Part shown: positions 27,463-36,530 of the stretch, piece by piece
How the letters are laid out: each line of letters opens with the position of its first letter
How positions within the stretch are numbered: the first letter of the stretch is position 1
From: Ruminococcus gauvreauii
GTDB taxonomy: Bacteria > Bacillota > Clostridia > Lachnospirales > Lachnospiraceae
Length of the DNA: 64,000 bases
Assembly: GCF_025151995.1 (NCBI RefSeq)
Contig: NZ_CP102290.1
Coordinates: 992,001 to 1,056,000 of the forward strand
Reading direction: 5' to 3'
Notes under the pieces: generated by a model
What the model saw: only the letters and a program-made list of their open reading frames with translations
What the model was told of the DNA's origin: nothing
Databases searched by the model: none
Made by a program: the position numbers and the translations under genes

Positions 27463-27504
27463 AGGGGTATCCCAAAAGTCATGAACGGCCTTTGGAATAC
27501 CCCT
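27463..27504. terminator. Terminator between MATE and GGDEF genes
   Basis: AGGGGTAT-c-CCAAA pairs with TTTGG-a-ATACCCCT in the space between convergent genes. Confidence 0.7.
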
Positions 27505-27505
27505 G

Positions 27506-28408
27506 TTACATGTTATCGTAATACAGTGATTTATTCTGATACATCAGATAATCAGCTCTTTTCAGCTGCTCTTTGGCATCCACTTGTTCAGAACGGTAGC
27601 AGCTGCCGATCGAAACACTGACATCTTTCTCCTCACCTATCTTCTGCCGGAGCTTAGCGAGCATCGCATCGAACTCTTCTTTTTCCACATCGGGCAGAAT
27701 CACTACAAATTCATCCCCGCCAATGCGATATGCATTTTCTTCAAAAACACTTTTTAAAATTCGTCCCACACACATCAGCAGCTGGTCACCATAATAATGG
27801 CCCTTTTCATCATTTGCACGTTTTAAACCATTAATATCCAAAAATACCGTGCCAAGTCTCCCGGGAGGTTTACGTTCGATTTCCAAAAGTGTCTGGTCAT
27901 ATTTACTGCGGTTATTAAGTCTCGTCAATGCATCCCGGCTGCCGGCAGTTTCCAGCTTTTGCATCAGCCTTTTCTTGTCCAATGCCTCCGCTATTAGATA
28001 TGACATGTGTTTTATAAAAAAGTTCTCTGACAACACCCGTGGCTTCTCAATCCCCAGAAGGCCGATCACCTTGCTGTCTGCCTCCAGGAGACAGCCAATA
28101 AATTTCACGGAGCCATTCTTGTCACGGCAAAAGACAAATCCGTCCTGCGCGCACTCCAGTATATCATCCAGTCCAACTTTCAGTGGGCATGTGATATCTC
28201 CTGTCAAATCATTATTCCAAACCCACAAAAGTTTCAGATTTGTCTTATTCTCGTCAGTCTCGTATATATACGCACGCTTGCTGGCACAGTATTCCGCCAG
28301 AAGCCGCAGTATCTCCGGCATCACGATCTCAGCTTTCGCACCGCTGCTCATATTCTTCAGGCATTCTGTCCATACGCCATACAGTTTCATCCGTTCTTTA
28401 TCATTCAT
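27506..28408 (-). CDS. Diguanylate cyclase with N-terminal GAF-like sensor
   Basis: 300 residues. About 1-140 looks like a GAF domain (ILRLLAEYCASKRAYIYETD), and about 150-300 is a GGDEF domain with intact active site YRIGGDEFVVILP. It predicts synthesis of cyclic di-GMP. An RxxD inhibitory site is not evident. Soluble, no membrane helix. Monocistronic. Confidence 0.92.
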   Translation of the reverse strand: MNDKERMKLYGVWTECLKNMSSGAKAEIVMPEILRLLAEYCASKRAYIYETDENKTNLKLLWVWNNDLTGDITCPLKVGLDDILECAQDGFVFCRDKNGSVKFIGCLLEADSKVIGLLGIEKPRVLSENFFIKHMSYLIAEALDKKRLMQKLETAGSRDALTRLNNRSKYDQTLLEIERKPPGRLGTVFLDINGLKRANDEKGHYYGDQLLMCVGRILKSVFEENAYRIGGDEFVVILPDVEKEEFDAMLAKLRQKIGEEKDVSVSIGSCYRSEQVDAKEQLKRADYLMYQNKSLYYDNM

Positions 28409-28541
28409 AATTTTACCGATTCCCCAGATTTAGAATTAATACTGCCGTTTATCCCTATACTGATTATATTCGTTATTACGAAGATATTCAAGTATTTATA
28501 TATCTTCTATGCTGTTTTTAGAAAGGTCAGGTGGGATGCCC

Positions 28542-28760
28542 ATGATTGATTACTCCCCTTTCTGGGAAACTTTGAAAAATTCCAACGAAAACTGGTATAC
28601 CCTAACAAACAAGCATCATCTCTCGCACAGTACACTTCACCGCCTGAAACACAACAAAGATATTTCTATGAAGACTGTCAATGACCTGTGCCGGATTCTG
28701 CATTGTAATATCAGCGACATCGCACGTTACGTTCCATCAGAAGATGATCAATTACTCTGA
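28542..28760 (+). CDS. Small Cro/CI-type helix-turn-helix protein
   Basis: 72 residues covering a single XRE-like HTH: TLTNKHHLSHSTLHRLKHNKD as helices 2-3 and TVNDLCRILHCNISDIARYV behind them, as in YozG-type regulators. Start chosen at ATG 28542 (AGGTGGG upstream); 28536 and 28509 are alternatives. No target is evident. Confidence 0.75.
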   Translation: MIDYSPFWETLKNSNENWYTLTNKHHLSHSTLHRLKHNKDISMKTVNDLCRILHCNISDIARYVPSEDDQLL

Positions 28761-28778
28761 TTATTTCAAATGTCCAAA

Positions 28779-28814
28779 AAAGTCTGATTTTTCCTTTCCG
28801 GAAGATCAGACTTT
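28779..28814 (+). terminator. Terminator after HTH gene
   Basis: AAAGTCTGAT pairs with ATCAGACTTT. It lies 19 bases after the HTH stop codon. Confidence 0.7.
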
Positions 28815-29128
28815 CTTCATCAACTCTTTATAAATCCTTTAACTTCTGGTCACAATCTGCACACACTTATCCTGTATACTGAACTTATCTTAAAAGAGGG
28901 CAGCGGTTATTCCGCGATGAATAGTTGCTCGTCCTCGCCTAACAACAATTTCATTTATCATAGATAGTTTTTTTCATACGGCCGGTGCAGTTGTACCGGC
29001 CCTCCTTCTGTTGTTTTATATTCTTCTTGTATCTCATTGTTTTTCATTTTCACATCATATATAATATTTTCTGCAGACAATTACCATATAAGAATTCCGT
29101 TGCAGGATACATAGAAGGAGGCTGAACT
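28815..29128 (+). other. Non-coding spacer with promoter-like site and stem-loop
   Basis: No gene is seen. TGTATACT near 28876 could be a -10 site. Downstream a GTTG..CAAC stem is followed by a T-run, and then a 7-bp GC-rich stem GGCCGGT / ACCGGCC (28980-29001) occurs. It may be a small RNA or the leader of the AEC permease gene. Confidence 0.35.
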
Positions 29129-30070
29129 TTGAATCATTTAATTATATCATTTACCGTGGTATTTCCACTGTTTCTCTATATGCTGACCGGGTTTATCATC
29201 CGAAGGCTTGGAATCCTTGATACAAAAACTTTCGGTTCCCTGAACAGCATGATCTTCAAAGTTTTTATTCCTGTCATGCTTTTCATCAATATCTATGAAT
29301 CCGATTTCACGTCCTCACTCGATATTCCGCTTCTCCTCTACGCGCTGCTGGCCGTAATTGCATTTTATCTGCTGCTGTGTACCATTGTGCCTAAGTTTGT
29401 CAGGACCAGGCCAGACGCGTCTGTCATGATACAGGGGATTTACCGGAGCAATCTTGTTCTCTTCGGAATTACCGTTGGTACCAATATCTATCCAAACCGC
29501 GATATCGGGGTCATCGCTGCGCTTTCTGCATTCGTTGTCCCTCTTTATAATATTCTGTCCGTGATACTGTTTGAATCTTTTCGCGGACAAAAAGCCAGCT
29601 TTCGGCGCGCGCTGAAAGGAATTGTAACAAATCCCCTCGTCATCGGCGGAGTACTGGGAATCCTGTTCTCACTCTCCGGTGTAAAGATACCATCCGTTTT
29701 TGAAAATACACTGGTTCAAATGGGGGAAATGGCATCTCCATTTGCGCTGATCTGCCTGGGCGGGATGCTATCATTCAGAAGTATGAGGCATCACAGGAAA
29801 AAGTTAGGTGTTGTCATTGCGGGGCGTCTGTTTATCGTACCGGTCATAGGGCTCGCAGTCGGGATTCTCCTTGGATATCGTGATGTCGAACTCGTAGGCC
29901 TGCTTGCCGTATTCGCCTCTCCCACTGCAGTCGCGTCCGGCCCCATGGCGCAGGCTATGGGCGGCAATGGACAACTCGCCGGCGAAATCATAGCAACAAC
30001 ATCAGCCGGATGTATTGTCAGTATCTTTCTGCTGATTCTTTTTCTCAGAGGCTTTGGTTATGTCGGCTGA
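29129..30070 (+). CDS. AEC-family (auxin efflux carrier) permease
   Basis: 313 residues, about ten transmembrane helices in two halves (PLFLYMLTGFIIRRLGILD; later VVIAGRLFIVPVIGLAVGI and FASPTAVASGPMAQAMGG). Bacterial AEC members carry organic acids such as malate. The start is TTG at 29129, seven bases after GGAGG. Convergent with the kinase gene downstream. Confidence 0.9.
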   Translation: MNHLIISFTVVFPLFLYMLTGFIIRRLGILDTKTFGSLNSMIFKVFIPVMLFINIYESDFTSSLDIPLLLYALLAVIAFYLLLCTIVPKFVRTRPDASVMIQGIYRSNLVLFGITVGTNIYPNRDIGVIAALSAFVVPLYNILSVILFESFRGQKASFRRALKGIVTNPLVIGGVLGILFSLSGVKIPSVFENTLVQMGEMASPFALICLGGMLSFRSMRHHRKKLGVVIAGRLFIVPVIGLAVGILLGYRDVELVGLLAVFASPTAVASGPMAQAMGGNGQLAGEIIATTSAGCIVSIFLLILFLRGFGYVG

Positions 30071-30078
30071 TATTTTCT

Positions 30079-31458
30079 TTACAGCTGTTCCGGAAGTATA
30101 ATCCTGACCTCATAATTGCCAGAAGATTTTCTTATAAACTCCATCAGACCGTTATGCGCCGCAATGATTTGTCTTACTACCCTGAGTCCCATCACATGCG
30201 GATGCTTCTCAGGATCTGTCTTCTGTGAATTCAGTGTTTTGATGACAGCTGCCGGTATGCCGGCGCCGGAATCCCCAAACAGCACTTCCAGCCCCTGCGA
30301 ACACAGTCTCATTTGAATATGAATACTGCATCCCCCGGCGTTATGCCGGATGCTGTTTCCGATCAGATTTTGAAATCCGCGGTTGAGCAGCGCCGTATCA
30401 CCATTGAGCATGACAGATTCGACTTCACGTTTTACATCCAGTTCAATAGAATAGTCATCTGGCAATCCATCATTGTAATAAGAGGTGACCAATTCTCTCA
30501 GTAGCTGTGACGGTGAGTATCTTTGAAGCCGAAGCGGCTGTGCATCATACTCCAGCTTCGAGGTCAGATTCAGATCATCAATCAGCTTTTTAATCATAAG
30601 GCTCTGACGCTGGATGGAGACCGCCTTCTTCTTTTGCTCTTCTCCCATGGAATGATCTCTTACCAGCGTATCCGCATATCCCATTATCAGAGAAAGCGGT
30701 GTGCGGATATCGTGTGAAACTCCCGAGATCCAGTTGGTACGTGCATGATCCCGTTTCGCGAGCTGTTGATTCTGTTCCTCCAAAATACGCGAGGTTTGAT
30801 TCAGTTTTTTGGCGAGCCCATCAGCGATCCCCCTCTCTGCCAATGAAATACTCTCATTCCTTGAGAGGCTCTCGATACCGTCAGTAATCGGCTTAAGAGC
30901 CCGGAAAAACCGGTATCCGAACAGGAGCGCGAGGATCAGAATCAACGCCAGATTGATCACTATGATACATACAACATTGTATGGTACGGATTCTAAAATA
31001 CGAAGAGAGTATGTGCCGTTAATCCGCATGATACTGTCTTTATCGCAGCCGTAGACCATGATTCCATCCCCGTATTTCCAGGTTCTCACCGGATAATCCT
31101 TAAGATACCATTTACTCAGCACAGAAACATCTGCCAATGTATAATACTCTGGTATTTCATCCGGGAGACGCCAGCTCCATACTGCGCGTCCGTCTTTGGC
31201 AATCAGCATTGCCCATACAAGCGACGCGCTTTCAAGAATTTCATAACCCTTATCTGACATTTCATATGTCCCATTGATATACTTCAGCTCCTGACTGACG
31301 GCATCCATCTGATTTCTCGTCAGCCCTGCCATTTTGTCTTCTTTTGACACCTGGCTGCCCAGAAAAATCAACACGCTGCTGTTCATCACCAGCACCACAA
31401 CAGCAATCAGAGCAGCTGTAAATATATATTTTCGGATAATCTTGGCCAAACTGCTCAC
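30079..31458 (-). CDS. Sensor histidine kinase
   Basis: 459 residues. Transmembrane helix about 13-33, extracytoplasmic domain about 35-155, second helix (VVCIIVINLALILILALLF), HAMP-like linker, HisKA with GVSHDIRTPLSLIMGYADTL, N box FQNLIGNSIRHNAG, G1 DSGAGIPA, G2-like HVMGLRVVRQII. It follows its response-regulator gene in one operon. The operon faces away from a three-gene ABC exporter, the layout of antimicrobial-peptide detection systems (inference). Confidence 0.92.
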   Translation of the reverse strand: MSSLAKIIRKYIFTAALIAVVVLVMNSSVLIFLGSQVSKEDKMAGLTRNQMDAVSQELKYINGTYEMSDKGYEILESASLVWAMLIAKDGRAVWSWRLPDEIPEYYTLADVSVLSKWYLKDYPVRTWKYGDGIMVYGCDKDSIMRINGTYSLRILESVPYNVVCIIVINLALILILALLFGYRFFRALKPITDGIESLSRNESISLAERGIADGLAKKLNQTSRILEEQNQQLAKRDHARTNWISGVSHDIRTPLSLIMGYADTLVRDHSMGEEQKKKAVSIQRQSLMIKKLIDDLNLTSKLEYDAQPLRLQRYSPSQLLRELVTSYYNDGLPDDYSIELDVKREVESVMLNGDTALLNRGFQNLIGNSIRHNAGGCSIHIQMRLCSQGLEVLFGDSGAGIPAAVIKTLNSQKTDPEKHPHVMGLRVVRQIIAAHNGLMEFIRKSSGNYEVRIILPEQL

Positions 31459-31473
31459 ACTCTTGTCTCCCTT

Positions 31474-32178
31474 CTACTTTGCCAGACGATACCCCAGCCC
31501 CCGGGCAGTTAACAGCCATCTCGGGTGTGACGGATCTTCCTCGATTTTCTCCCGCAGATGCCGGATATGCACCATCAGTGTATTCTCATATCCATAGTAA
31601 TGGTCTCCCCAGGCAGTCTGACACAGTGCATCAAATGTGACGATATTGCCTCTGTTATCATTCAGCTTATTCAACAGCAGCAGTTCCTTGGCTGTCAGAC
31701 TGATCGTCTCTGTCCCGAAACATACCGTGGCATTTTCAAAATTCACCTCACGTTCCCCCAGCATCAGTGTTTTCGGTTCCGCATGCATTTCATTCTGATA
31801 AAAATATGTCCTTTTCAAAATTGCTCCAATCCTGAGCAGCAGCTCGCGCGGTAAAAACGGCTTCGTGATATAATCATCAGCTCCAAGCCCCAGGCCGAAC
31901 AGCCGGTCATTATCCTCGTCTCTGGCAGATAAAAATAAAATCGGCATATTTCTCTTTTCCCGGAATTCCCGAAACAGCGTAAATCCATCCCCGTCAGGCA
32001 GCATGATATCCAAAATTGCCATATCGGGCTGTACACGTTCGAACATCTGCCGCGCCTGTGCACAGGACACAGCAGAGGATATATTCCGGTAGCCTCCCTT
32101 TTCCAGAATCTCTTCTATCATCTTTAACAATTCCCTGTTGTCATCTACCAGCAGTATCCTGCAGTCATACAAATCCAT
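31474..32178 (-). CDS. OmpR-family response regulator
   Basis: 234 residues. Receiver domain with acidic DDN, phospho-acceptor in AILDIMLPDGDGF and Lys in ITKPFLPRE; DNA-binding winged helix ending NTLMVHIRHLREKI and ARGLGYRLAK. ATG at 32178 is chosen for GGAGG at proper spacing; an ATG at 32190 lies upstream without one. Its kinase gene follows after 15 bases. Confidence 0.92.
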   Translation of the reverse strand: MDLYDCRILLVDDNRELLKMIEEILEKGGYRNISSAVSCAQARQMFERVQPDMAILDIMLPDGDGFTLFREFREKRNMPILFLSARDEDNDRLFGLGLGADDYITKPFLPRELLLRIGAILKRTYFYQNEMHAEPKTLMLGEREVNFENATVCFGTETISLTAKELLLLNKLNDNRGNIVTFDALCQTAWGDHYYGYENTLMVHIRHLREKIEEDPSHPRWLLTARGLGYRLAK

Positions 32179-32282
32179 AACATCCTCCATATCAATAATT
32201 AGCCGGACACGCCAGCCTGATATTTAAAATTATAAGATATATTTCAGATTCCCGCATTATCTTTCCGAAATATTTAAGGAAA

Positions 32283-32313
32283 AAGTAAGGCACAGTTCAG
32301 GCTGAAATAAGGC
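32283..32313 (+). promoter_or_regulatory. Direct repeats upstream of ABC exporter, possible response-regulator site
   Basis: AAGTAAGGC (32283-32291) and AAATAAGGC (32305-32313) start 22 bases apart, two helical turns, a spacing usual for OmpR-family binding. They lie about 70-95 bases before the ABC gene. No clear -10 was fixed. Confidence 0.4.
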
Positions 32314-32379
32314 GGTTGCTGTAAGCTGTAATAAATCATAAGCAGTGCCGCTGTGCGGGCACTTGCGGAGGAGGTTTAT

Positions 32380-33294
32380 ATGAATACAGTAATAACAACG
32401 GATTCCCTCACAAAACGATATGGTAACAAAGAAGTTGTAAAGGAGTTGGATCTCAAGGTTCCGGAAGGCAGTATTTATGGCTTTCTCGGGCCTAACGGCG
32501 CTGGTAAGTCCACTACCTTAAAGATGGTGCTGGGGCTCGTTAAACCTACACAGGGCCATATTACCATATTTGACAAACCAGTCACGAAGCAAAACCGACT
32601 GGAGATTTTAAAAAACACCGGTTCTCTGATCGAGTCACCAGCCTATTATGGTCACTTGTCCGGGCGTGAAAACCTGAAAATTATCTGTACCCTGAAGAAC
32701 ATACCGGAGGCAAATATCGATGAGGTATTACAGGTAGTAAGAATGGAAAAGCAGCAGCACAAAAAGGTCCGCCAATACTCACTCGGAATGAAACAGCGCC
32801 TTGCCCTTGCTGCTGCCCTGCTTGGCCGCCCCAAACTTCTGCTTCTTGACGAGCCAACGAACGGTCTCGACCCGGCCGGCATCCATGAAATGCGGGAGCT
32901 GATCATCTCTCTGCCCGCACGCTACGGAATGACCATACTCGTATCCAGCCACCTTCTTGGCGAAATCGATCAGCTTGCCACTCATGTTGGAATTATTGAT
33001 AAGGGGGAGCTGATATTCCAGGACAGCCTCATTACCCTGCATGAACACAGTCAGTCCCGCATGTATCTGCAGACCACAGATGACAACACATCCTTACAAT
33101 GTCTGAAAAATGCAGGATTTCCGGCAGCCCTGAAGGAAGACCGGCTCTGCCTGTTCCGCACGGATGACCGCAGTATTGCCCAGGCCGTTCGCTGTGTTGT
33201 CACAGAGGGAATCGGAGTCCTTCGTCTGGAAGAACATCAGATGAGTCTTGAAGACATATTCTTAAGTCTGACTGGAAGGAGGGTAAGTCTATGA
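32380..33294 (+). CDS. Lantibiotic/bacitracin-type ABC transporter, ATP-binding subunit
   Basis: 304 residues. Walker A LGPNGAGKST, Q-loop SLIESPAYYGHLS, signature YSLGMKQRLALAAALL, Walker B LLLLDEPTNGLD, switch His in VSSHLLGEID. The C-terminal region resembles BcrA and the immunity-type exporters EpiF/MutF. ATG at 32380 preceded by GGAGGAGG; the open frame extends 27 bases earlier. It overlaps the next gene by four bases. Confidence 0.93.
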   Translation: MNTVITTDSLTKRYGNKEVVKELDLKVPEGSIYGFLGPNGAGKSTTLKMVLGLVKPTQGHITIFDKPVTKQNRLEILKNTGSLIESPAYYGHLSGRENLKIICTLKNIPEANIDEVLQVVRMEKQQHKKVRQYSLGMKQRLALAAALLGRPKLLLLDEPTNGLDPAGIHEMRELIISLPARYGMTILVSSHLLGEIDQLATHVGIIDKGELIFQDSLITLHEHSQSRMYLQTTDDNTSLQCLKNAGFPAALKEDRLCLFRTDDRSIAQAVRCVVTEGIGVLRLEEHQMSLEDIFLSLTGRRVSL

Positions 33295-34064
33295 TTTCCA
33301 ACAGCACATTTTTTATTCAGCAGGTGGCGGCTGAACAAAGAAAAGCCAGGCGCCGCCATCTACTGTTGTTCCCTGCCGGTATTCTGATGATCCTGTTCCT
33401 GTGGGGACTGTGGAGTAACAAAACTGCTGCCCCCTCAGATCTTGCCCAGGGCTACACCTCACTGCTCTATCAGCTTCCGATGATGAACGCAATTTTTATG
33501 CCCGTCATGGTGGCTGTGATTGCCAGCCGTCTGTGTGATATGGAAATCAAAGGCGGCACATTAAAATTGCTGTTTACGCTCCAGCGCCGTTCATCCTTCT
33601 ATAATTGTAAATTACTGTACGGTATGAAATATCTTTTGATCTTTACACTGGGTGAAGTCGTGCTGATTCTGGCATGCGGACAGATTTTTCACTTTACAGA
33701 GCCATTGCGTCCAGACCTGATCATATTGAATTTCATCTCGACATTTGTTGTCGGTATCGTGGTCCTTATTGTACAGCAAACCCTATCACTGATGTCCGAC
33801 AATCAACTTATGCCTCTGATCGTCGGACTCGGGGGTTCGTTTCTTGGACTGTTTTCCATGTATTTTCCGCGAGCGGTATCCCGTTTTGTACTCTGGGGTT
33901 ACTTTGGAATGTTTACACCGCTCGGAATGGACTGGGATCCCAGGGCACGTGTCATTACCTATTTCGATATCCCATTTCCAACCACTGACTTTGTGATATT
34001 TTTAATTGCTGGAGTTATCATTTACCTGGCAGGCATCACACTTTTTTTGAGAAAGGAGGTATAA
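33291..34064 (+). CDS. ABC transporter permease, lantibiotic-immunity type (first)
   Basis: 257 residues, six predicted transmembrane helices (ILMILFLWGLWSNK; PMMNAIFMPVMVAVIASRL; FISTFVVGIVVLIVQ and others). The pattern 'xxxYxxPMxxxxFxPVxxAxIASRxxxxExxxG' is typical of immunity ABC permeases. It overlaps the ATPase gene by four bases and is followed one base later by a second permease. Confidence 0.85.
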   Translation: MISNSTFFIQQVAAEQRKARRRHLLLFPAGILMILFLWGLWSNKTAAPSDLAQGYTSLLYQLPMMNAIFMPVMVAVIASRLCDMEIKGGTLKLLFTLQRRSSFYNCKLLYGMKYLLIFTLGEVVLILACGQIFHFTEPLRPDLIILNFISTFVVGIVVLIVQQTLSLMSDNQLMPLIVGLGGSFLGLFSMYFPRAVSRFVLWGYFGMFTPLGMDWDPRARVITYFDIPFPTTDFVIFLIAGVIIYLAGITLFLRKEV

Positions 34065-34065
34065 A

Positions 34066-34797
34066 ATGCTCATTCATTGTATAAAAGCAGAGAATCTGAA
34101 ACTGAAGCACTCCTGCATCTGGCTGGCATGTCTCATCATTCCATGCATTCCGGCTGTCATGGGTGTCTTTAATTATCTGCAAAACCTGGAGCTGCTGAAA
34201 AGCGGCTGGTATTCATTATGGTCACAGCTATCGTTATTCTACGCCAGCTTTTTCTATGCTCCGTTAATCGGGCTGTACTGTTCTTATATCTGGCGGCTGG
34301 AACATTTAAATAACAACTGGAATGTTCTCATGACCACTCCCGTTACTGTTCCCTGCGTATTTTTGGCAAAACTTGCAGTCATTTTGAAAATCACGCTGAT
34401 TACCCAGCTATGGCTGTGTATATTGTTCTTTATATGCGGCAAATTCTGCGGACTCCCCGGCTTGATACCCCCGGAAATCATTCTCTGGCTTCTGCGCGGA
34501 ACACTTGCCGGAATCGCGATCGGAGCCCTTCAGCTCCTGCTTTCCATGCTGATTCGAAGTTTCTCACTTCCAATTGGAATCGCCCTGGTTGGCAGTTTTC
34601 TGGGTCTGCTCATTAACAATATGGGAAAAGGAATTTACTGGCCATACTCACTGATGTTGATCGGCATGAATTCTAATAAAAACATTGATATGCTGGCCGG
34701 GGGAATCTGGATCTTTATTCTGAGCATTCTGACATATTCTCTGCTGTCTGTCGGAACCGGTATACAGATCCTGAAAAGATGTGATATTAAAACCTGA
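34066..34797 (+). CDS. ABC transporter permease, lantibiotic-immunity type (second)
   Basis: 243 residues, six predicted helices (CIWLACLIIPCIPAVMGVF; LFYASFFYAPLIGLYCSYIW; FICGKFCGLPGLIPPEII; IALVGSFLGLLIN). It is a paralogue of the first permease. ATPase plus two different permeases is the layout of bacteriocin self-protection or resistance transporters, although no bacteriocin gene is seen nearby. Confidence 0.85.
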   Translation: MLIHCIKAENLKLKHSCIWLACLIIPCIPAVMGVFNYLQNLELLKSGWYSLWSQLSLFYASFFYAPLIGLYCSYIWRLEHLNNNWNVLMTTPVTVPCVFLAKLAVILKITLITQLWLCILFFICGKFCGLPGLIPPEIILWLLRGTLAGIAIGALQLLLSMLIRSFSLPIGIALVGSFLGLLINNMGKGIYWPYSLMLIGMNSNKNIDMLAGGIWIFILSILTYSLLSVGTGIQILKRCDIKT

Positions 34798-34880
34798 ATA
34801 ACTTGATGCCAGGGGCAAAAGGTAAAATATGAGGAAGCAGCAATTTACACAGTAAATCAGCGAATTTTGAATGTTTGCAG

Positions 34881-34909
34881 GGTGCTGAGTGCCAGTGGCA
34901 CTCAGCACC
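34881..34909. repeat. Perfect 13-bp hairpin
   Basis: GGTGCTGAGTGCC, three bases AGT, then GGCACTCAGCACC. No T-run follows, so it is not a classical terminator. It is in the spacer between the exporter and the ADP-ribosylglycohydrolase gene. Confidence 0.6.
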
Positions 34910-35037
34910 GACCTAGGCGGAGCGGAGATGTGGGAGCACATCGTGCGAAGCAATCCGTGGCAATCTGCCGAATAAATCCATTCGGCCTCTGATCAATGCA
35001 TCAGTTCCATTTAAATGGAGCCAGTTAGACCATATCT

Positions 35038-35874
35038 TTAGATAAATAAGGTGTTTTCAATAATTTTTCTATTTCTTAGCGTCATAACCCAGTTCCTTGG
35101 AATACTTTCATAGCCGTATACAATACCCGCAATACCTCCCGCGACCGCGGCCGTCGTATCGGTATCTTCGCCAAGATTTACAGCTTTTAACACGCATTGT
35201 TCAAATGTGCCGGTATTTACCAGACACCATAAAGCAGCCTCCAGTGTGTGCACAACATATCCCGATGACTGTATGGCAGCCTCTGGAAGCGTCTCCAGAC
35301 GGTTCAGACGATTAAAAGGAGCCTTATAGGATAAAGACAACAGTATCTCTTTTATTGATTCTCTGTTCAGCAGTCTCCTGGCAATCTCCACATAAATGCA
35401 GCAGGCTTTCAGTGATATCTGATGTGCATGAGTCAGTCTTGACACGTTACAGATCTCTTCTTTTGTACTCTTCATAAAAGCCAGCGGCAGGATACGCATC
35501 AAAGAACCATTTCCGTTAGCACTGACAGAATCTATCCCACAATTGACCGGGACTTCACCGTTACGGTATCTGTTGATTGCCTGTAAGGTTGTATTTCCTA
35601 TATCAAAAACAGTTCCGCCTGCAGTATATGCACCTGTTTCATACCAATCACTGAAACACTTCATAATATCAGAACAGTCGACGATACCTTTCCGTTTAAT
35701 GGAGGCACACGTCGCTATTGTCATACTGGTGTCATCCGACCATGTCCCTGGAGGCTGACTGTGCGTCCCATACCCTTGCATATCTTTCACTGAAAAACTG
35801 CCTCTGCGTTTAAACTCTACCGGAACACCAAGTGCATCTCCTACAGCAACACCAATAACTGCGCCTTTTAACAT
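35038..35874 (-). CDS. ADP-ribosylglycohydrolase family protein
   Basis: 278 residues, DraG/ARH-like fold. Metal-binding motifs: GVAVGDALGVPVEF, the TWSDDTSMTIATCAS loop (metal-binding acidic and Thr residues) and the C-terminal LGEDTDTTAAVAGGIAG. Members remove ADP-ribose from protein or nucleic acid targets or act on related compounds. No partner ADP-ribosyltransferase is next to it. Monocistronic. Confidence 0.93.
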   Translation of the reverse strand: MLKGAVIGVAVGDALGVPVEFKRRGSFSVKDMQGYGTHSQPPGTWSDDTSMTIATCASIKRKGIVDCSDIMKCFSDWYETGAYTAGGTVFDIGNTTLQAINRYRNGEVPVNCGIDSVSANGNGSLMRILPLAFMKSTKEEICNVSRLTHAHQISLKACCIYVEIARRLLNRESIKEILLSLSYKAPFNRLNRLETLPEAAIQSSGYVVHTLEAALWCLVNTGTFEQCVLKAVNLGEDTDTTAAVAGGIAGIVYGYESIPRNWVMTLRNRKIIENTLFI

Positions 35875-35925
35875 TTCTAATCCCCACCTTTTTCAATCGT
35901 CAGCCCTTTTGCCTTAAGAAATCAA

Positions 35926-35957
35926 AAAGGCTTTAACCTCTCGGTTAAAACCTTTTT
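35926..35957 (-). terminator. Terminator of the rRNA/tRNA operon
   Basis: On the minus strand AAAAAGGTTTTAACC pairs with GGTTAAAGCCTTTTT, directly after tRNA-Leu. Confidence 0.85.
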
Positions 35958-35962
35958 GATGA

Positions 35963-36048
35963 TGCCGCAGACCGGAATCGAACCGGTACGAAGTTTAACC
36001 CTCGCAGGATTTTAAGTCCTGTGCGTCTGCCAGTTCCGCCACTGCGGC
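35963..36048 (-). tRNA. tRNA-Leu (TAA)
   Basis: 86 bases with a long variable arm, starting GCCGCAGTGGCGGAAC; anticodon loop CTTAAAA; T-arm GGTTCGATTCC. Last gene of the long operon. Confidence 0.97.
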
Positions 36049-36075
36049 ATTGCCATGTATGTCTGAACATACAAA

Positions 36076-36148
36076 TGGGACCTATAGGGCTCGAACCTAT
36101 GACCCTCTGCTTGTAAGGCAGATGCTCTCCCAGCTGAGCTAAGATCCC
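36076..36148 (-). tRNA. tRNA-Val (TAC)
   Basis: 73 bases; starts GGGATCTTAGCTCAG; anticodon loop CTTACAA; T-arm AGGTTCGAGCCCT. Confidence 0.96.
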
Positions 36149-36172
36149 ATAAACATAACTATTCAGTTATAA

Positions 36173-36246
36173 CGACCCAGAAGGGACTCGAACCCTCGAC
36201 CTTCGCCGTGACAGGGCGACGCTCTAACCAACTGAGCCACTGGGCC
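36173..36246 (-). tRNA. tRNA-Asp (GTC)
   Basis: 74 bases; starts GGCCCAGTGGCTCAG; anticodon loop CTGTCAC; T-arm GGGTTCGAGTCCC. Confidence 0.97.
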
Positions 36247-36285
36247 ATATTCTTTTTCTTATGTTGTGACCTTTTTAAAATCAAA

Positions 36286-36359
36286 TGGACCTTCGGGGAC
36301 TCGAACCCAGGACCGACCGGTTATGAGCCGGTTGCTCTAACCAACTGAGCTAAAGGTCC
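36286..36359 (-). tRNA. tRNA-Met (CAT, elongator-type)
   Basis: 74 bases; starts GGACCTTTAGCTCAG; anticodon loop CTCATAA. The first pair is G-C, unlike an initiator. A lysidine-modified tRNA-Ile2 is a possible alternative reading of CAT. Confidence 0.9.
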
Positions 36360-36363
36360 ACAA

Positions 36364-36436
36364 AGCCGATGATCGGACTCGAACCGATAACCTGCTGATT
36401 ACAAATCAGCTGCTCTGCCAATTGAGCCACATCGGC
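36364..36436 (-). tRNA. tRNA-Thr (TGT)
   Basis: 73 bases; starts GCCGATGTGGCTCAATTGG; anticodon loop TTTGTAA; T-arm CGGTTCGAGTCCG. Confidence 0.96.
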
Positions 36437-36450
36437 ACAATAAATACCAA

Positions 36451-36522
36451 TGACTCCAAGGGGATTTGAACCCCTGTTACCGCCGTGAAAGGGCGGTGTC
36501 TTAACCGCTTGACCATGGAGCC
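36451..36522 (-). tRNA. tRNA-Glu (TTC)
   Basis: 72 bases; starts GGCTCCATGGTCAAGCGG; anticodon loop CTTTCAC; T-arm GGGTTCAAATCCC. Confidence 0.97.
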
Positions 36523-36530
36523 GAAAAAAG

